Positions 1 to 9,249 of a stretch of DNA of 12,786 nucleotides are shown here, one piece after another. The notes beneath the pieces were generated by a model, which had not been told where the DNA came from, searched no databases, and saw only the letters and a program-made list of their open reading frames with translations. Each line of letters starts with the position of its first letter. Position 1 is the first letter of the stretch. This stretch comes from Hamiltosporidium magnivora. Taxonomy: Eukaryota; Microsporidia; Dubosqiidae. A program made the translations under genes and the position numbers. The stretch is from positions 1-12,786 of the forward strand of contig PITI01000416.1 of assembly GCA_004325065.1 (NCBI GenBank), in the 5' to 3' direction.

Positions 1-840
1 ATCATTCGAAATCATTGATTCACGTGCTGATCATAAGAGAAAATCAATAAACTTTAAGTTATCTTTTTATAAATTTTAATTTTTAACGACCACTTGTTTT
101 TCTATGTTATCAATAACACTTGTTACATTGTAGTTGTGCGAAACAATATATATATATAAAAAAATTGACAACATCAATTGAAAATAAGTCCCGCAGTTTT
201 CGTGCGTTCTTGCAATAATTGCTTAGCAGCCAAACGGTTAAGGAGTTTCGCAATACAAAGGCAAAATTCAAAGTAATAAATGAAGATTCAAATCGAATCT
301 ATTAGCAACAAATAACCGTAGTGTTGGATTATAAATTCAAAAGATAGTGCTTTTTTAAAAAACTTATTAAAGCAACTTTAAGCATAAATGCCGAGATTAT
401 ATTCAAGTTTCGTATCTTATATTTTTTTAGGGCCTATTATCGCTTAATATTTATGAGAAAAATCCGTGCTTTTATATTTAGATTTATGAACTTTCGTTTC
501 AAAATTTATATAAAAGTTATTATTTGAGAAAATCCGAATTCGGCTAGAACAATTTTTGCCTTATATAGAATCGTATGCGGAAAATAGTTTCTTTCTAATA
601 TATGCATTTTAAGGCATTTTTAAAGAGGTGGGCAAAGTTTAGAATTCACTATAAAATATTTTTTGCATTAGGTTTAATGAAACGTAATTTTTTTATGGCT
701 AATTCAATTTCCATAAAATCTAATTTTCTATTTTTCATATCTTTAAAATGATGAGCTTTGATTTTCAGCAAATAGTTATGTTAGATTCGTAATTCTTTGG
801 GAAATAATTTTTTTATAAAACATAAAAATAGTGCTAAATA

Positions 841-872
841 TCATATCTTTCATTGGCTTGATTTAGATATGA
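841..872. repeat. 8-bp inverted repeat
   Basis: The arms tcatatct (841-848) and agatatga (865-872) are exact reverse complements separated by 16 bases. The pair sits immediately before a longer inverted repeat at 898-945, so the two together form a cluster of potential hairpins. Alone, an 8-bp arm in DNA this A+T-rich could be chance. Confidence 0.4.
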
Positions 873-897
873 AATAAAATTAAATAAATATTATATC

Positions 898-945
898 TTT
901 AAAAATTTAAACTTCTTTTATTGCTTATATGTTTAAATTTTTAAA
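898..945. repeat. 15-bp perfect inverted repeat with 18-base loop
   Basis: The left arm at 898-912 and the right arm at 931-945 are exact reverse complements over 15 bases, with an 18-base spacer. The arms are almost purely A/T (one C in the left arm, one G in the right). The repeat could form a stable hairpin or cruciform, or be the remnant of a small inverted-repeat element. No target duplication is evident, and biased composition raises the chance of such repeats arising at random. Confidence 0.6.
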
Positions 946-3275
946 TCGAAAAATTCAGCTGTTCATCATTGAGCTAATAGTATAGTCGTAAATGAAAGAA
1001 TATATAAAACAAAGAATTTTTAAATTTCTCTATTTAAAATTTTTTCCATGCAAAACATATAAAAACTATTTATGCGTTGAGTATTTTCTGTGCAATAGAA
1101 CACTGAATATTTTGAATTCAATATACATGAACATAAATTAAAATGGAATTTCAAATAGAGGTTGTAATAAATAAAGTAAATAAAATGCGCACAAAGCATG
1201 AATTAATAATATTTTTTTTAATAAATGTATGAATTAGAAGCCATTTTTTAAAGTTTGAGCTCGTCGAAATTTTTAATGACTGTTTTTTTGAGAAATATTT
1301 TTTAAGGGTTATATACGTTCTATTCAATTATAGGCTTAAACTCATAAGAATCTATAGAGGATATCTTCAGGGCAAACTTGGGGAAAACAAAATTATATAC
1401 TATAAAACTATGATATAAACCTAACTGTTGATTCCTCTATTTGGTTAAAATATATATTTTGAAGCACAAATTTTTCTCTTTTTTTGATTTTTTATTATTT
1501 TAGTAATTCAAATCAATGATTTTGAAGTAACGTAAAATTTATCCTAATATAACTTATTTTTTACTAAACAACTAGATTAAATTTTATAAATATTGCAATG
1601 AACGAATCGACTCTTAAACTTTCATTCATTTTAAAATATATTTATTTGACTTTTAAATTTTATTGAAACAACATCATTAGCTTCAGTATAATAAATGAAA
1701 TTCAGGATAAACTCTAAATAGAAATTTTTCTATTTACATCTGAATATTTATTAATTCTAATTATTTAAGAAATAAGATGTCAATTATATTTTTAGAGCGA
1801 TTTTAAAGTTAGTCTAAGCATATATTTTCAATTGTTATAACATATCATAGATAGGTTGATTAACGAATTTATATAACTTTAAAATGTTGGTCGTTTCCGA
1901 ATTGAATAAATTTAGAGAGCAATTCGCTAGCCAACTTATCTTTGTAACAAAAAACGATGATTGTAAGGTTAAGCAGCCATGCAAGAAAGCAAAAGACAAG
2001 TTATAAAAAGTATATCCCAAATAAATAAGAAGGGAAATAGATAAATGGAAGACAATTTATTTGGAAACTTTATTGCGAGCACCCAGTCAAAAAAGAATTT
2101 ACCACTATAGAACTTTTTTTAGATTTTTTTTTACTTTTGAATATAAAACGTTTTTATCTTCAAAATACATTCTTTGGTTTGTAAATATGTTTCTAGATTG
2201 GTGGAAATTATAGTGCTATAATATAAATTCATAAATAAATTAAATTTGAATACAGAAAATTCGAACTTCTTTATTTGTATAGAGAATATCTAATTCATTT
2301 TTCTAATCTTTATTTTGAATTCCTACAGTGAAACTGGAATTTATTTCAAACTTAAAAATGTATTTAATCAAAGTAATTTTTTATTTTACAATATCAATGA
2401 TTAATATAATCATATTTTAAACGAGTGTTTTTATATTTTTTAATTTTATTAAATGTATACGTTCCTTGGTGTTCACTGGATTTTATTAAAGTTTGGTCTA
2501 GTTTTAACAACATGAAACACAAATACGGAGAATTTTAAGACTTTTTGAAGAAAATTTCGAATGTTTTGAAAACTTTTTTAATATTAAGATAATGTTGGTA
2601 ATGACCCTATTTATTATTTCAATTAAATTAATATAATTAATGTTGGTTATAAATGCCAAAATTTGAAATATTTTTGTGGCTCTTAAATCAAGATTTAGGC
2701 ATGGATAAACTATCGAGAAATTTAAAACATATAAAATGAAAAATTAATCCATGAATGGAAAAAATTTATGTTTAATGTTAAGAAATAATTGAGAAAATGT
2801 TCGAGTGTGCACTTATCATAAGGTTTTTTGATATTTTTCTAAATCAAAAAAAACACACTAATTTACAATTTAATTATTATATAATGAAATACCTAATAAT
2901 CGTAATTTTTAGTTTGATTTTTCTCGTATCATTCATTTAAATAACCTTTGTATCGATTTTGTAATGTTTAATTTAAATTTAAAGTTTTAACGGAAATTAA
3001 AGTTTTATTCAATATAAAATCTATTTTTCAGTGATAATTTTTTCTGTTTATTCGTCTTTTTCTGTTTAAAAAAACTACGTTTGACTGTAGCCTCTCTAGC
3101 TTTATATTTCTTTAAAATTTTTTTTTGCATTTTAAAGTCTTTTATCTTTTTTTTATTCGATTTTTTGTCGATATGATTATTTTAAAATTTTAATATAAAA
3201 ACCATTACAGTTTTAAACAATGTCCAAGAGTTGTAGTCTGTATTAAATTTTCTATGATATATTTATCTTCTTTAC

Positions 3276-3508
3276 CATGCGGGGAGCAAAATTGGCTTTG
3301 GGTATTCTCTGCTTGTCGTAGGAGGCGACTGAAAAGACTGGTCTTTTATGTTGGGATCGGGCGTACGCTAACCAATTAACCTTAACACCACCTTGTTATA
3401 AAACCAGAAAATGTAGACAAAAATACTTGAAAAAGACCATTGGGCGGTATTACTGAGAACAATCAAGGCTCTTGAAGGGCTGTAGTACCAACGATAATAA
3501 TTATGATA
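3276..3508 (+). repeat. Retroposon-like segment (SINE or non-LTR element remnant)
   Basis: This roughly 230-base block differs sharply in composition from the surrounding A+T-rich DNA. It contains the short hairpin-forming word gtcgtaggaggcgac (about 3314-3328), followed by a ttgggatcgg word. It ends with caaggctcttgaagggctgt and a run of degenerate TAA/ATGATA-type units (about 3491-3508). A conserved 5' word plus a simple-sequence 3' tail is the usual organisation of SINEs and of the 3' ends of RTE-like non-LTR retrotransposons. Similar words occur, as I recall them, in dispersed repeats of invertebrates; that is memory, not a search. No Pol III A/B boxes could be placed convincingly. Both ends are approximate and no flanking duplication was found. 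Confidence 0.5.
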
Positions 3509-3566
3509 GATTGTTCAATTAACAGTCATTTAACTATAAATATATTAAAAACTCTAATTTTTCTAG

Positions 3567-3825
3567 CTAGGTCCTTTTTTTAAGAATGATGCACAATCGA
3601 CAAGTGAATTAGAGCATAGCCAAAGAAATACCATTTCAAGAAAATTTTCTTTTGATTGGTTAGATTGTCAGCCCAATGTGAACTTTCTTTGAGAAAAATA
3701 ACGAGAGCACCGCCAAGGAACAAATCCGAGCTATCAGGATGCTATTCGATACTTTCACCACTAGAAAGTCAGCGATCAAAAGTCTAATATTTTGTTTAGA
3801 TACAAATATATTTGTTTTGTATTGA
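3567..3825 (+). pseudogene. Unidentified coding-like fragment with one frameshift
   Basis: Two adjoining open stretches in different + frames read like real protein, with diverse residues and little of the Phe/Ile/Lys/Asn monotony of translated A+T-rich DNA. The first (3567-3689, stop at 3690) includes SRKFSFDWLDCQPNVNFL. The second (from 3691, stop at 3823-3825) includes ESTAKEQIRAIRMLFDTF followed by TTRKSAIKSLIFCLDT. A one-base shift near 3690 would join them. There is no usable start, and the fragment begins just after a ttttctag that could be a splice acceptor or a chance stop. The base composition of about 3600-3780 is clearly less A+T-rich than the flanks. The neighbouring retroposon-like segment ends about 60 bases upstream. 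I do not recognise the protein. A transposase or retroelement fragment is the likeliest source given the surroundings, but a lost host exon is also possible. Confidence 0.5.
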
Positions 3826-6800
3826 CAAATGTACATTATAAACTTAATCATAAAAATATGTATATGCATTTTATGAGGTGTGAGGGGAAATAAAGAGTAA
3901 ATTATCCTAAAAAAACGCTAGCATGTAGATTTTCATGGTTAGTTTTATATAAATTTTACAAAATCAAAATCGGCTCAGAAACCAATATGCTATAAGTACA
4001 GCATCGGAATCGTTTTCTGAATGATTTTTCAATAATAAGTTATTATTTTGTTCTGTGATATATATTTGTATGTTTTGTCGGAATTAAGAGGCTTGTGCCT
4101 ATTTAATATATTTTCTTGATTATCATGCACTCCAGCTCAAATTTTTTGATGCATGGTATTAAATGGATTTGCACAAAAGAATTCGGAAATTATTTTTAAA
4201 ACATATGCATATACTGGAGCCTTTGATATTATACAAATATTTGATATCAAAATAGAAATGAATGCTCGCTTTTAGATGTTTTATAAAAATTTTAATGATT
4301 TATAAGTATATTATGTGAAAAATTTCGATATTACAAAAATGAATTTTTACATATCTAATTTGAGCATCGCATTGAATAAGCTCGTAAATCTCAATAAACA
4401 TATTTTTATTCAATTCGAATACAGAAATTAGTATTATTTTAATGGACTTGTACGATATTCTAATGCCTTTGGTATTCACAATTCATTTTACATTATAGTT
4501 AAGGGTTTTGTTATTTTAATTTTATTTTATGTTCAATAAATTTCTTTTTGAATTTATAGTAGGTTCGGATTGGGTTATAACTTGTTTCGAATTCGTAAGA
4601 ATGTCGATTTTTTATCCTGTTTTTCTGTTTATTTTCAGGCTTTCCAAATCAAAAATGTTTTATTTTATATGTTTTATTGCATATATTATGATATTTATAT
4701 TTAATATGTATATTTATTTAATTATAGAGTTTGTGGAGTAATAATATTAAATAAGGAAATAGATCACAATATCACTCAAATTTGCTATCATATTAAATCG
4801 AGAAATAACATTATTCTTCAAGCTAGGTATTTTTTCGTCGGAAAGTATAATAATTTACCGCGATTTTATACTTTTTAGAATGAAAATGATATTTAATTTA
4901 AAAAATCAATATGATCGCAATTTGCAGCTTTAAATTGTTTTTTGAAAGCAGGGAAACTAAATTCATGATATTGAATATTTATTTACATTTTATTTGATTT
5001 TTTCCTTGTATTTCTACTATTTTTCTATCTTTATAATTTAAAAAATTCTAGTCTAAATAAAAAATTCTATTTGGTCTCAATAGATTCTATTCCTTACTAA
5101 ACAAATATTATATATTGTCATAACCATCATATATTATTTCAAAATTTAAACTTAAACGGTATTGGTAACCTTTTAATTCATGACTTATATTATATATTGA
5201 ATTCATATATTTTACAATCGTATATGGAAAATTGTGAAACTACTAAAAAATGTTGGTTTTGATCAAGCGGTTTATTAAATTTTAATTTTAGCTCTTTTGG
5301 CTGAAATTTTTATATGGTTTTATGAATAGATGAGTTGGTTTTTTATTTTGTATGAAATAAATATAAAAAAATTGCAAAATCTCCTTACAAAATTTACTAC
5401 AGCTTATGATTCTATCTTTTACAAAAATAATATCGGTTTCTATATTTCAATGCCAAAAGATACAGCATGAAATTTGGATTTATTTTGTCAAACTTATATA
5501 AATTGATTTCTATTCGAATTTTTTGATCAAAATTATAGAAAAAATATTACATTTATTTGTTGGTATGATACGTAAATAATCTGTTATCCTTTATTTGTTT
5601 AATTATGGGTTTCGTACAGTAAAATTACTTTTGATTTATTGCTAAAATCAACTTTTTATAATACTATTGTCGAAATGGTTTAATTATTATCAAGCTGTTT
5701 AATTTAAAAAAAAAATTCCAACCAATTGGGTATTATCTTTTATTATGATAGAATCTGATAAACCATAGTAAATGAAATATTTTTCTTAAGATCCGGAATT
5801 AATCTGATTTTCTTTATGTGAATGCGTAAATTTTGCGTAGTAAATAGGCTTTGAAAATATTAATAGTATCCCTTCTTCAAATATGATGAAAACGTTTTTT
5901 TATGCTATTTTACATTTGTCACTATAAATTATTTCTTTAAAGAATTTTTAGATATAAAAGATCAAAACATATTTTGTAAATTTGGCTCCAAAAAACAAAT
6001 GACGATATTTTTCTTTCGCTTGTTATAATAATTATTTTGTTTAATCTGGTTTTTCTGGTTTATTTTCAATCAAATTAAAGCTGTTTTGTTACTTTTCAAA
6101 CCCTCGGCCTTAATTCGAACAAATTATAGTTTCCTGGATTTTCTTAAAAATAACTGGTTTAATATGCTAGAATAACAAAGAAAAATGCTTTTGATTATAT
6201 TAAAACATATGTTTTCAATGTGGTCGTATAAAATATTAGGTTCATTAGCGCAAGCAGTAAATAAAGACGGCTTCTTTTTTATTATACTTTTTATACTACT
6301 TTAGATATTGTAATGTGCTAATTTTATTAATTAAAAAAAAGTTTATAAAATATCTCTTTGAACAAAACATTAAGGTAAAAAACTTTTATATAAAAGTTTT
6401 CGCACCTATATGCACCTCTAAAATTTTATAGTATAACCTAGTATTGTTTCTAATTATATTTTGAATTATAAATTACAAATAAGAATTCATAAAAATCATT
6501 TGCTTTAAATATCTTTCTGATTATTATGTTTAATATTATTTATATAGTCAAGTAATGTCCCGATGAAAACGACAACGATGACTTACCTCGAAATTTTTAA
6601 TTGGTTTTAAAAGTGTAAGCCACTAAAAAAGGTGTTTCCATTAAATATATGAATCTTATTATTTGCTAATAATCTCACAAAAATTAATAATGTCTAGAAG
6701 AAGAACATGAAATACGTAGAAAGATTTTATTACTTCAAAAAAATATATGTAACTATTATTAAAAAAATCTTTTTAGATTGTAGTATGTAGCGGAATAACA

Positions 6801-7031
6801 TAATATATGTTTTTTTTTGGTTTTCTAAAGTTTTTGCTTTGTAAAAAAAAATAAATTTAATCCGGTTGTTCATACTTTTTTTCTAAAATTTTTACTAAAA
6901 GTAAAAAATTGTACAACAAGATCGATGCTTTTTAGGTTTTCTTCAGTGCAATTTATTTAAATTATCAATAAACTCTATAAACCAATTATTGCTTGAATCG
7001 TTTCATGTGATTTTATACTTGATTAAATTAG
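3826..7031. other. A+T-rich non-coding stretch
   Basis: No supported gene lies here. A 70-codon + frame at 4529-4741 is made almost wholly of Phe, Ile, Met and Tyr, as expected from translating A/T runs, and was rejected. An AATAAA-type word occurs near 3885-3890, just downstream of the coding-like fragment. A perfect 22-bp palindrome at 6379-6400 is listed separately. A short patch near 6555-6600 has more C and G but only a 16-codon ATG frame. Confidence 0.65.
6379..6400. repeat. 22-bp perfect palindrome
   Basis: Positions 6379-6400 are an exact self-reverse-complement with 11-bp half-sites and no loop (AAAACTTTTAT plus its complement). It is immediately followed by cgcacctatatgcacc, a short repeat of gcacc. 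It could extrude as a cruciform, be a dimeric protein-binding site, or be chance in A/T-rich sequence. Confidence 0.5.
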
Positions 7032-7381
7032 AAGATTTTAAACAGAAATGATAATGATTTGGATAATAAAGGCATTTACTATTACAATATATCATTAAAA
7101 AGAACAGTTTTTGAGAAAAAGAAAACTCTTCACGAAAAAAATTTCCAACTAGAAAAAAGACGAAATGTTATAAAAATAGGTGGCAAAGTTAACAGAAAAT
7201 ATAAAAGCCGAGCTAAAGCTCTGAAAAAAATCAAAGTAAATATAACTGAAGCAGAGAAATATAGATTAAAAAAGAGCCTAAAATTTTATTGTGAGATTGC
7301 ACAATGGCAGCTAAAGATACGGATATGAAAGACTTAAAAAGAATGCGAACAACAGACATCGCGAGGATATAAAATAAATTT
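7032..7381 (+). pseudogene. Lysine-rich open fragment lacking any ATG
   Basis: The + frame is open from 7032 (after a TAG at 7029-7031) to a TGA at 7326-7328, about 98 codons, which is long for DNA this A+T-rich. No ATG occurs in the frame; the first start-like codon is a TTG at 7059, so the gene cannot start here in the usual way. The translation is strongly basic, with many Lys, Arg and Glu. Its more complex C-terminal half includes AKALKKIKVNITEAEKYRLK and SLKFYCEIAQWQLK. After 7315, another + frame continues plausibly as YERLKKNANNRHREDIK with a stop near 7372, suggesting a frameshift and an original protein ending there. It could be a fragment of a basic nucleic-acid-binding or transposon protein, or an exon. 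I do not recognise the family. It lies about 100 bases upstream of the hAT-like element but outside it. Confidence 0.45.
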
Positions 7382-7473
7382 TTTTCAAAGAATGTCAAAT
7401 TATATTTTGGAAAATTTTGAATTTATTCATTAAACTTATTTGTGTCAAGGATTAAAAATATGATCTGCCATGG

Positions 7474-7481
7474 TTTTAAAT
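7474..7481. repeat. Target site duplication, left copy
   Basis: The sequence TTTTAAAT directly abuts the left inverted repeat of the hAT-like element and is repeated exactly at 8246-8253. Eight bases is the duplication length made by hAT transposases. T at position 2 and A at position 7 fit the known hAT target preference (nTnnnnAn). Confidence 0.85.
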
Positions 7482-7494
7482 TAGAGTTGCCAGA
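7482..7494 (+). repeat. hAT-like left terminal inverted repeat
   Basis: TAGAGTTGCCAGA matches the right end in inverted orientation at 11 of 13 positions, with mismatches at positions 4 and 8. Its first five bases, TAGAG, fit the YAGNG rule for hAT ends. Confidence 0.8.
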
Positions 7495-7507
7495 TGTCTC
7501 GATTTGG

Positions 7508-7521
7508 TCGGGAAATCCCGA
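7508..7521. repeat. Subterminal palindrome of the hAT-like element
   Basis: TCGGGA, AA, TCCCGA forms an exact inverted repeat 26 bases inside the left end. The TCCCGAT half-site recurs near 7545 (as TCTCGAT) and near the right end (about 8160 and 8180). This suggests a transposase binding motif; the role is inferred. Confidence 0.6.
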
Positions 7522-7849
7522 TATTTTAGACCTTTACAAAATGTCTCGATATTTTCCCAGTTTCATTATCTGACAGTTTATTTAATGTTTCCTATAAGAC
7601 CACACTCGGAGATATAAGTCAGGAGTTCTTGGAAGGCAAACTGAAGGTATCAGTTATCCCTCTGATGTTATAAGAAAACATCTTTCTATATACCAAACAG
7701 ATGTATCGAATCTCTACACCCCTTGTTTTTTCGTCTCAGTTGCGTGTGATCTTTTCGCTGTGCTACACCTGTTCTGCCTACGCCTACATGCTCACTGGAA
7801 TCAATAAGAAAATATCAACTAAAATGAGAACTCTAATCATCATCAAAGT

Positions 7850-7939
7850 ATGAAAAATAAAAAACCTTTAATAAACAGTTATTTTGAAAGAATCAATGTA
7901 CGTATTTTAATTTCCTTTTTTTCACATTATAACTAGCCA
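7850..7939 (+). pseudogene. Possible remnant of a transposase N-terminus
   Basis: A 29-codon ATG frame inside the hAT-like element starts MKNKKPLINSYFERIN and stops at 7937-7939. Basic residues followed by an S-Y-F or S-F-F motif are common at the very N-terminus of ZBED/hAT transposases, and the position (about 370 bases from the left end) suits a start codon. No downstream catalytic or BED-finger residues are visible, so this rests on a short resemblance and could be chance. Confidence 0.2.
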
Positions 7940-8232
7940 TGCTATGAGTTCTGTTACAAGAAAAAGTGTTCCTAGAAAATAAAGTACTCATAGTTCTTGG
8001 GGAAAGTAATTTTTTTTAGAAAATTATGAACTGCTAATCCTTAGCTTCATATCTGAGATAAACACTAGGCATGTTTCAGTGAGCATTTATTTTAGCCAAT
8101 CTTTATGTCCAATGTTTGAAACAGAACTTATGGCAAGACTAGATACTTCCGGGGGTTTATCCCGATCATTCATCGAAAATCCCGATTTTTTTACACTTTA
8201 AACTCATATGTCCCTATATCGGCTTAAAAAAA

Positions 8233-8245
8233 TCTGGTAACCCTA
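8233..8245 (-). repeat. hAT-like right terminal inverted repeat
   Basis: TCTGGTAACCCTA is the right end of the element. Read on the - strand it starts TAGGG, again fitting YAGNG, and pairs with 7482-7494 at 11 of 13 positions. Confidence 0.8.
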
Positions 8246-8253
8246 TTTTAAAT
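8246..8253. repeat. Target site duplication, right copy
   Basis: TTTTAAAT follows the right inverted repeat directly and equals the left copy at 7474-7481 base for base, so the pre-insertion site can be inferred as a single TTTTAAAT. Confidence 0.85.
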
Positions 8254-8459
8254 ATTTAATTGTAAATTTGGTTTATATTTGTTTTACGGTCAGTGAAGCC
8301 CTATCTATGTTACGGGAAATTTAAGTATTTTAGCATTGTACAAATTACCCAAGAAAATTGAGCAATTTGGGACTTTTTATAGATATTTTATAACATAAAA
8401 AAACAACAAAAAATTTTTATTTAAAAATATCACATCTTTTTAAAACTATAGCCAAACTA

Positions 8460-8960
8460 ATTTTTGTTTTTATGGCATTAACGCAGTTCTAGGTTTTACA
8501 TCTAACTCCCTCCCAAGAAGGCATCAGTATAGCTAAAAATTTCTAGTTCCCGGCGCCTTTCATATAAAATATGTTTAGAACCTATGTAATAGGCGATGCA
8601 ATTTCTCGGTGCTGGTTAAGGTTCGTTTTATGGAGTTTGATCGAAGGTTGAAGTCTACCCGGGCTTCCCCAGGGCTATGCATTATTCCCACTTACTTTAC
8701 ACTTGCCGAACCTAAAAAACTCCCAGCTATGATATATCTCGTAGATTTGCACGTGGTTCACTTGGATACGCAATGTCATACCGACAGGTATAACCTATTT
8801 TGGCTTTCCTCACTTTATAGGGTTTCATTTTATAGTTTCTCGGCTTCCAAGTCTTCTAACCCGAGTCAGCAAGGCTAGATTCCCAGACTTTTGCATGGCA
8901 ATCATCTACAAGTTCTCCTACTTTTACAATCTGATTAGATAAGAACCCACGAAGTATATT
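8460..8960. repeat. Less A+T-rich, repeat-like island of unknown identity
   Basis: This block of about 500 bases stands out by composition, with words such as ccctcccaagaaggcatcag, cccggcgcc and acccgggcttccccagggct. Only the 89-codon + frame at 8609-8878 (GTG start, no upstream ATG) stays open. Its translation shows no recognisable domain, and the - strand reading is full of stops. The block ends about 300 bases beyond the 3' end of the decayed integrase gene on the - strand, so it could be that element's 3' non-coding region or terminal repeat. It could also be an independent dispersed repeat. No inverted or direct terminal repeat was found to fix its ends, so both coordinates are approximate. 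Confidence 0.4.
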
Positions 8961-9249
8961 TAACAAAAAAGGTTTTGCTATTTCATAGACTTTCTCTCCT
9001 TCATAACAACCCTCATGGAACTACCGAAAATATAATGTGGTTTTAGCCATGAAAATCCAAACAAGGATTTTAGACTTAATTTCACCTATTCATTGCCAAG
9101 TAGAAGATTTTTATTGTGGTTATCCTTCTTTCATCACAAAAAGAATAGGAAATATTATTAAAGTAAAAATTTAGTTTAAAAGTACAAATACCAAAAAGAA
9201 CACTCTTTTTTATAAAATATCTGCTCTTTAAATGTTTTCATTCATTAGA

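Larger units (their letters stand above)
1..3275. other. A+T-rich non-coding stretch
   Basis: No credible gene was seen here on either strand. The longest open stretch (1835-2020, - strand) is 61 codons of low-complexity translation. The sequence is dominated by A/T homopolymers and short words. A short (AT)n run lies near 145-157. Two perfect inverted repeats (841-872 and 898-945) are the only structured elements noted and are listed separately. A short stretch of more balanced composition (about 181-300) looks faintly tRNA-like but fails on folding and was rejected. Confidence 0.7.
7482..8245. mobile_element. hAT-like non-autonomous transposon, 764 bp
   Basis: The element is delimited by TAGAGTTGCCAGA (7482-7494) and TCTGGTAACCCTA (8233-8245), whose reverse complement is TAGGGTTACCAGA. 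The two match at 11 of 13 positions, and both fit the hAT terminal pattern YAGNG. It is flanked by a perfect 8-bp duplication, TTTTAAAT. Next to the ends are repeated TCCCGAT/TCTCGAT motifs: three near the left end (7497-7555, one inside a TCGGGAAATCCCGA palindrome) and two near the right end (8160-8190). Such subterminal repeats are where hAT transposases usually bind. The interior is too short for the roughly 600-residue transposase and has no long frame, so this is a deletion derivative mobilised in trans. The perfect duplication argues for a fairly recent insertion. Confidence 0.85.

Noticed and set aside
181..300. tRNA-like words (agcagccaaacggttaagg near 223-241 and gattcaaatcgaatc near 285-299)
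   Set aside because: They recall Pol III A and B boxes at Leu/Ser-type spacing, but no acceptor, anticodon or T stem can be paired around them.
1835..2020. 61-codon frame on the - strand
   Set aside because: Low-complexity translation of A/T-rich DNA, with no domain and no supporting composition shift.
3660..3869. 69-codon - frame
   Set aside because: It is antisense to the more protein-like + fragment at 3567-3825.
4529..4741. 70-codon hydrophobic + frame
   Set aside because: Almost entirely Phe, Ile, Met, Tyr and Leu, as expected from translating T/A runs. A small membrane protein cannot be excluded, but nothing supports it.
8609..8878. 89-codon + frame in the balanced-composition island
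   Set aside because: It starts only at GTG, has no recognisable motif, and is likely open because the block has fewer A/T-type stops.
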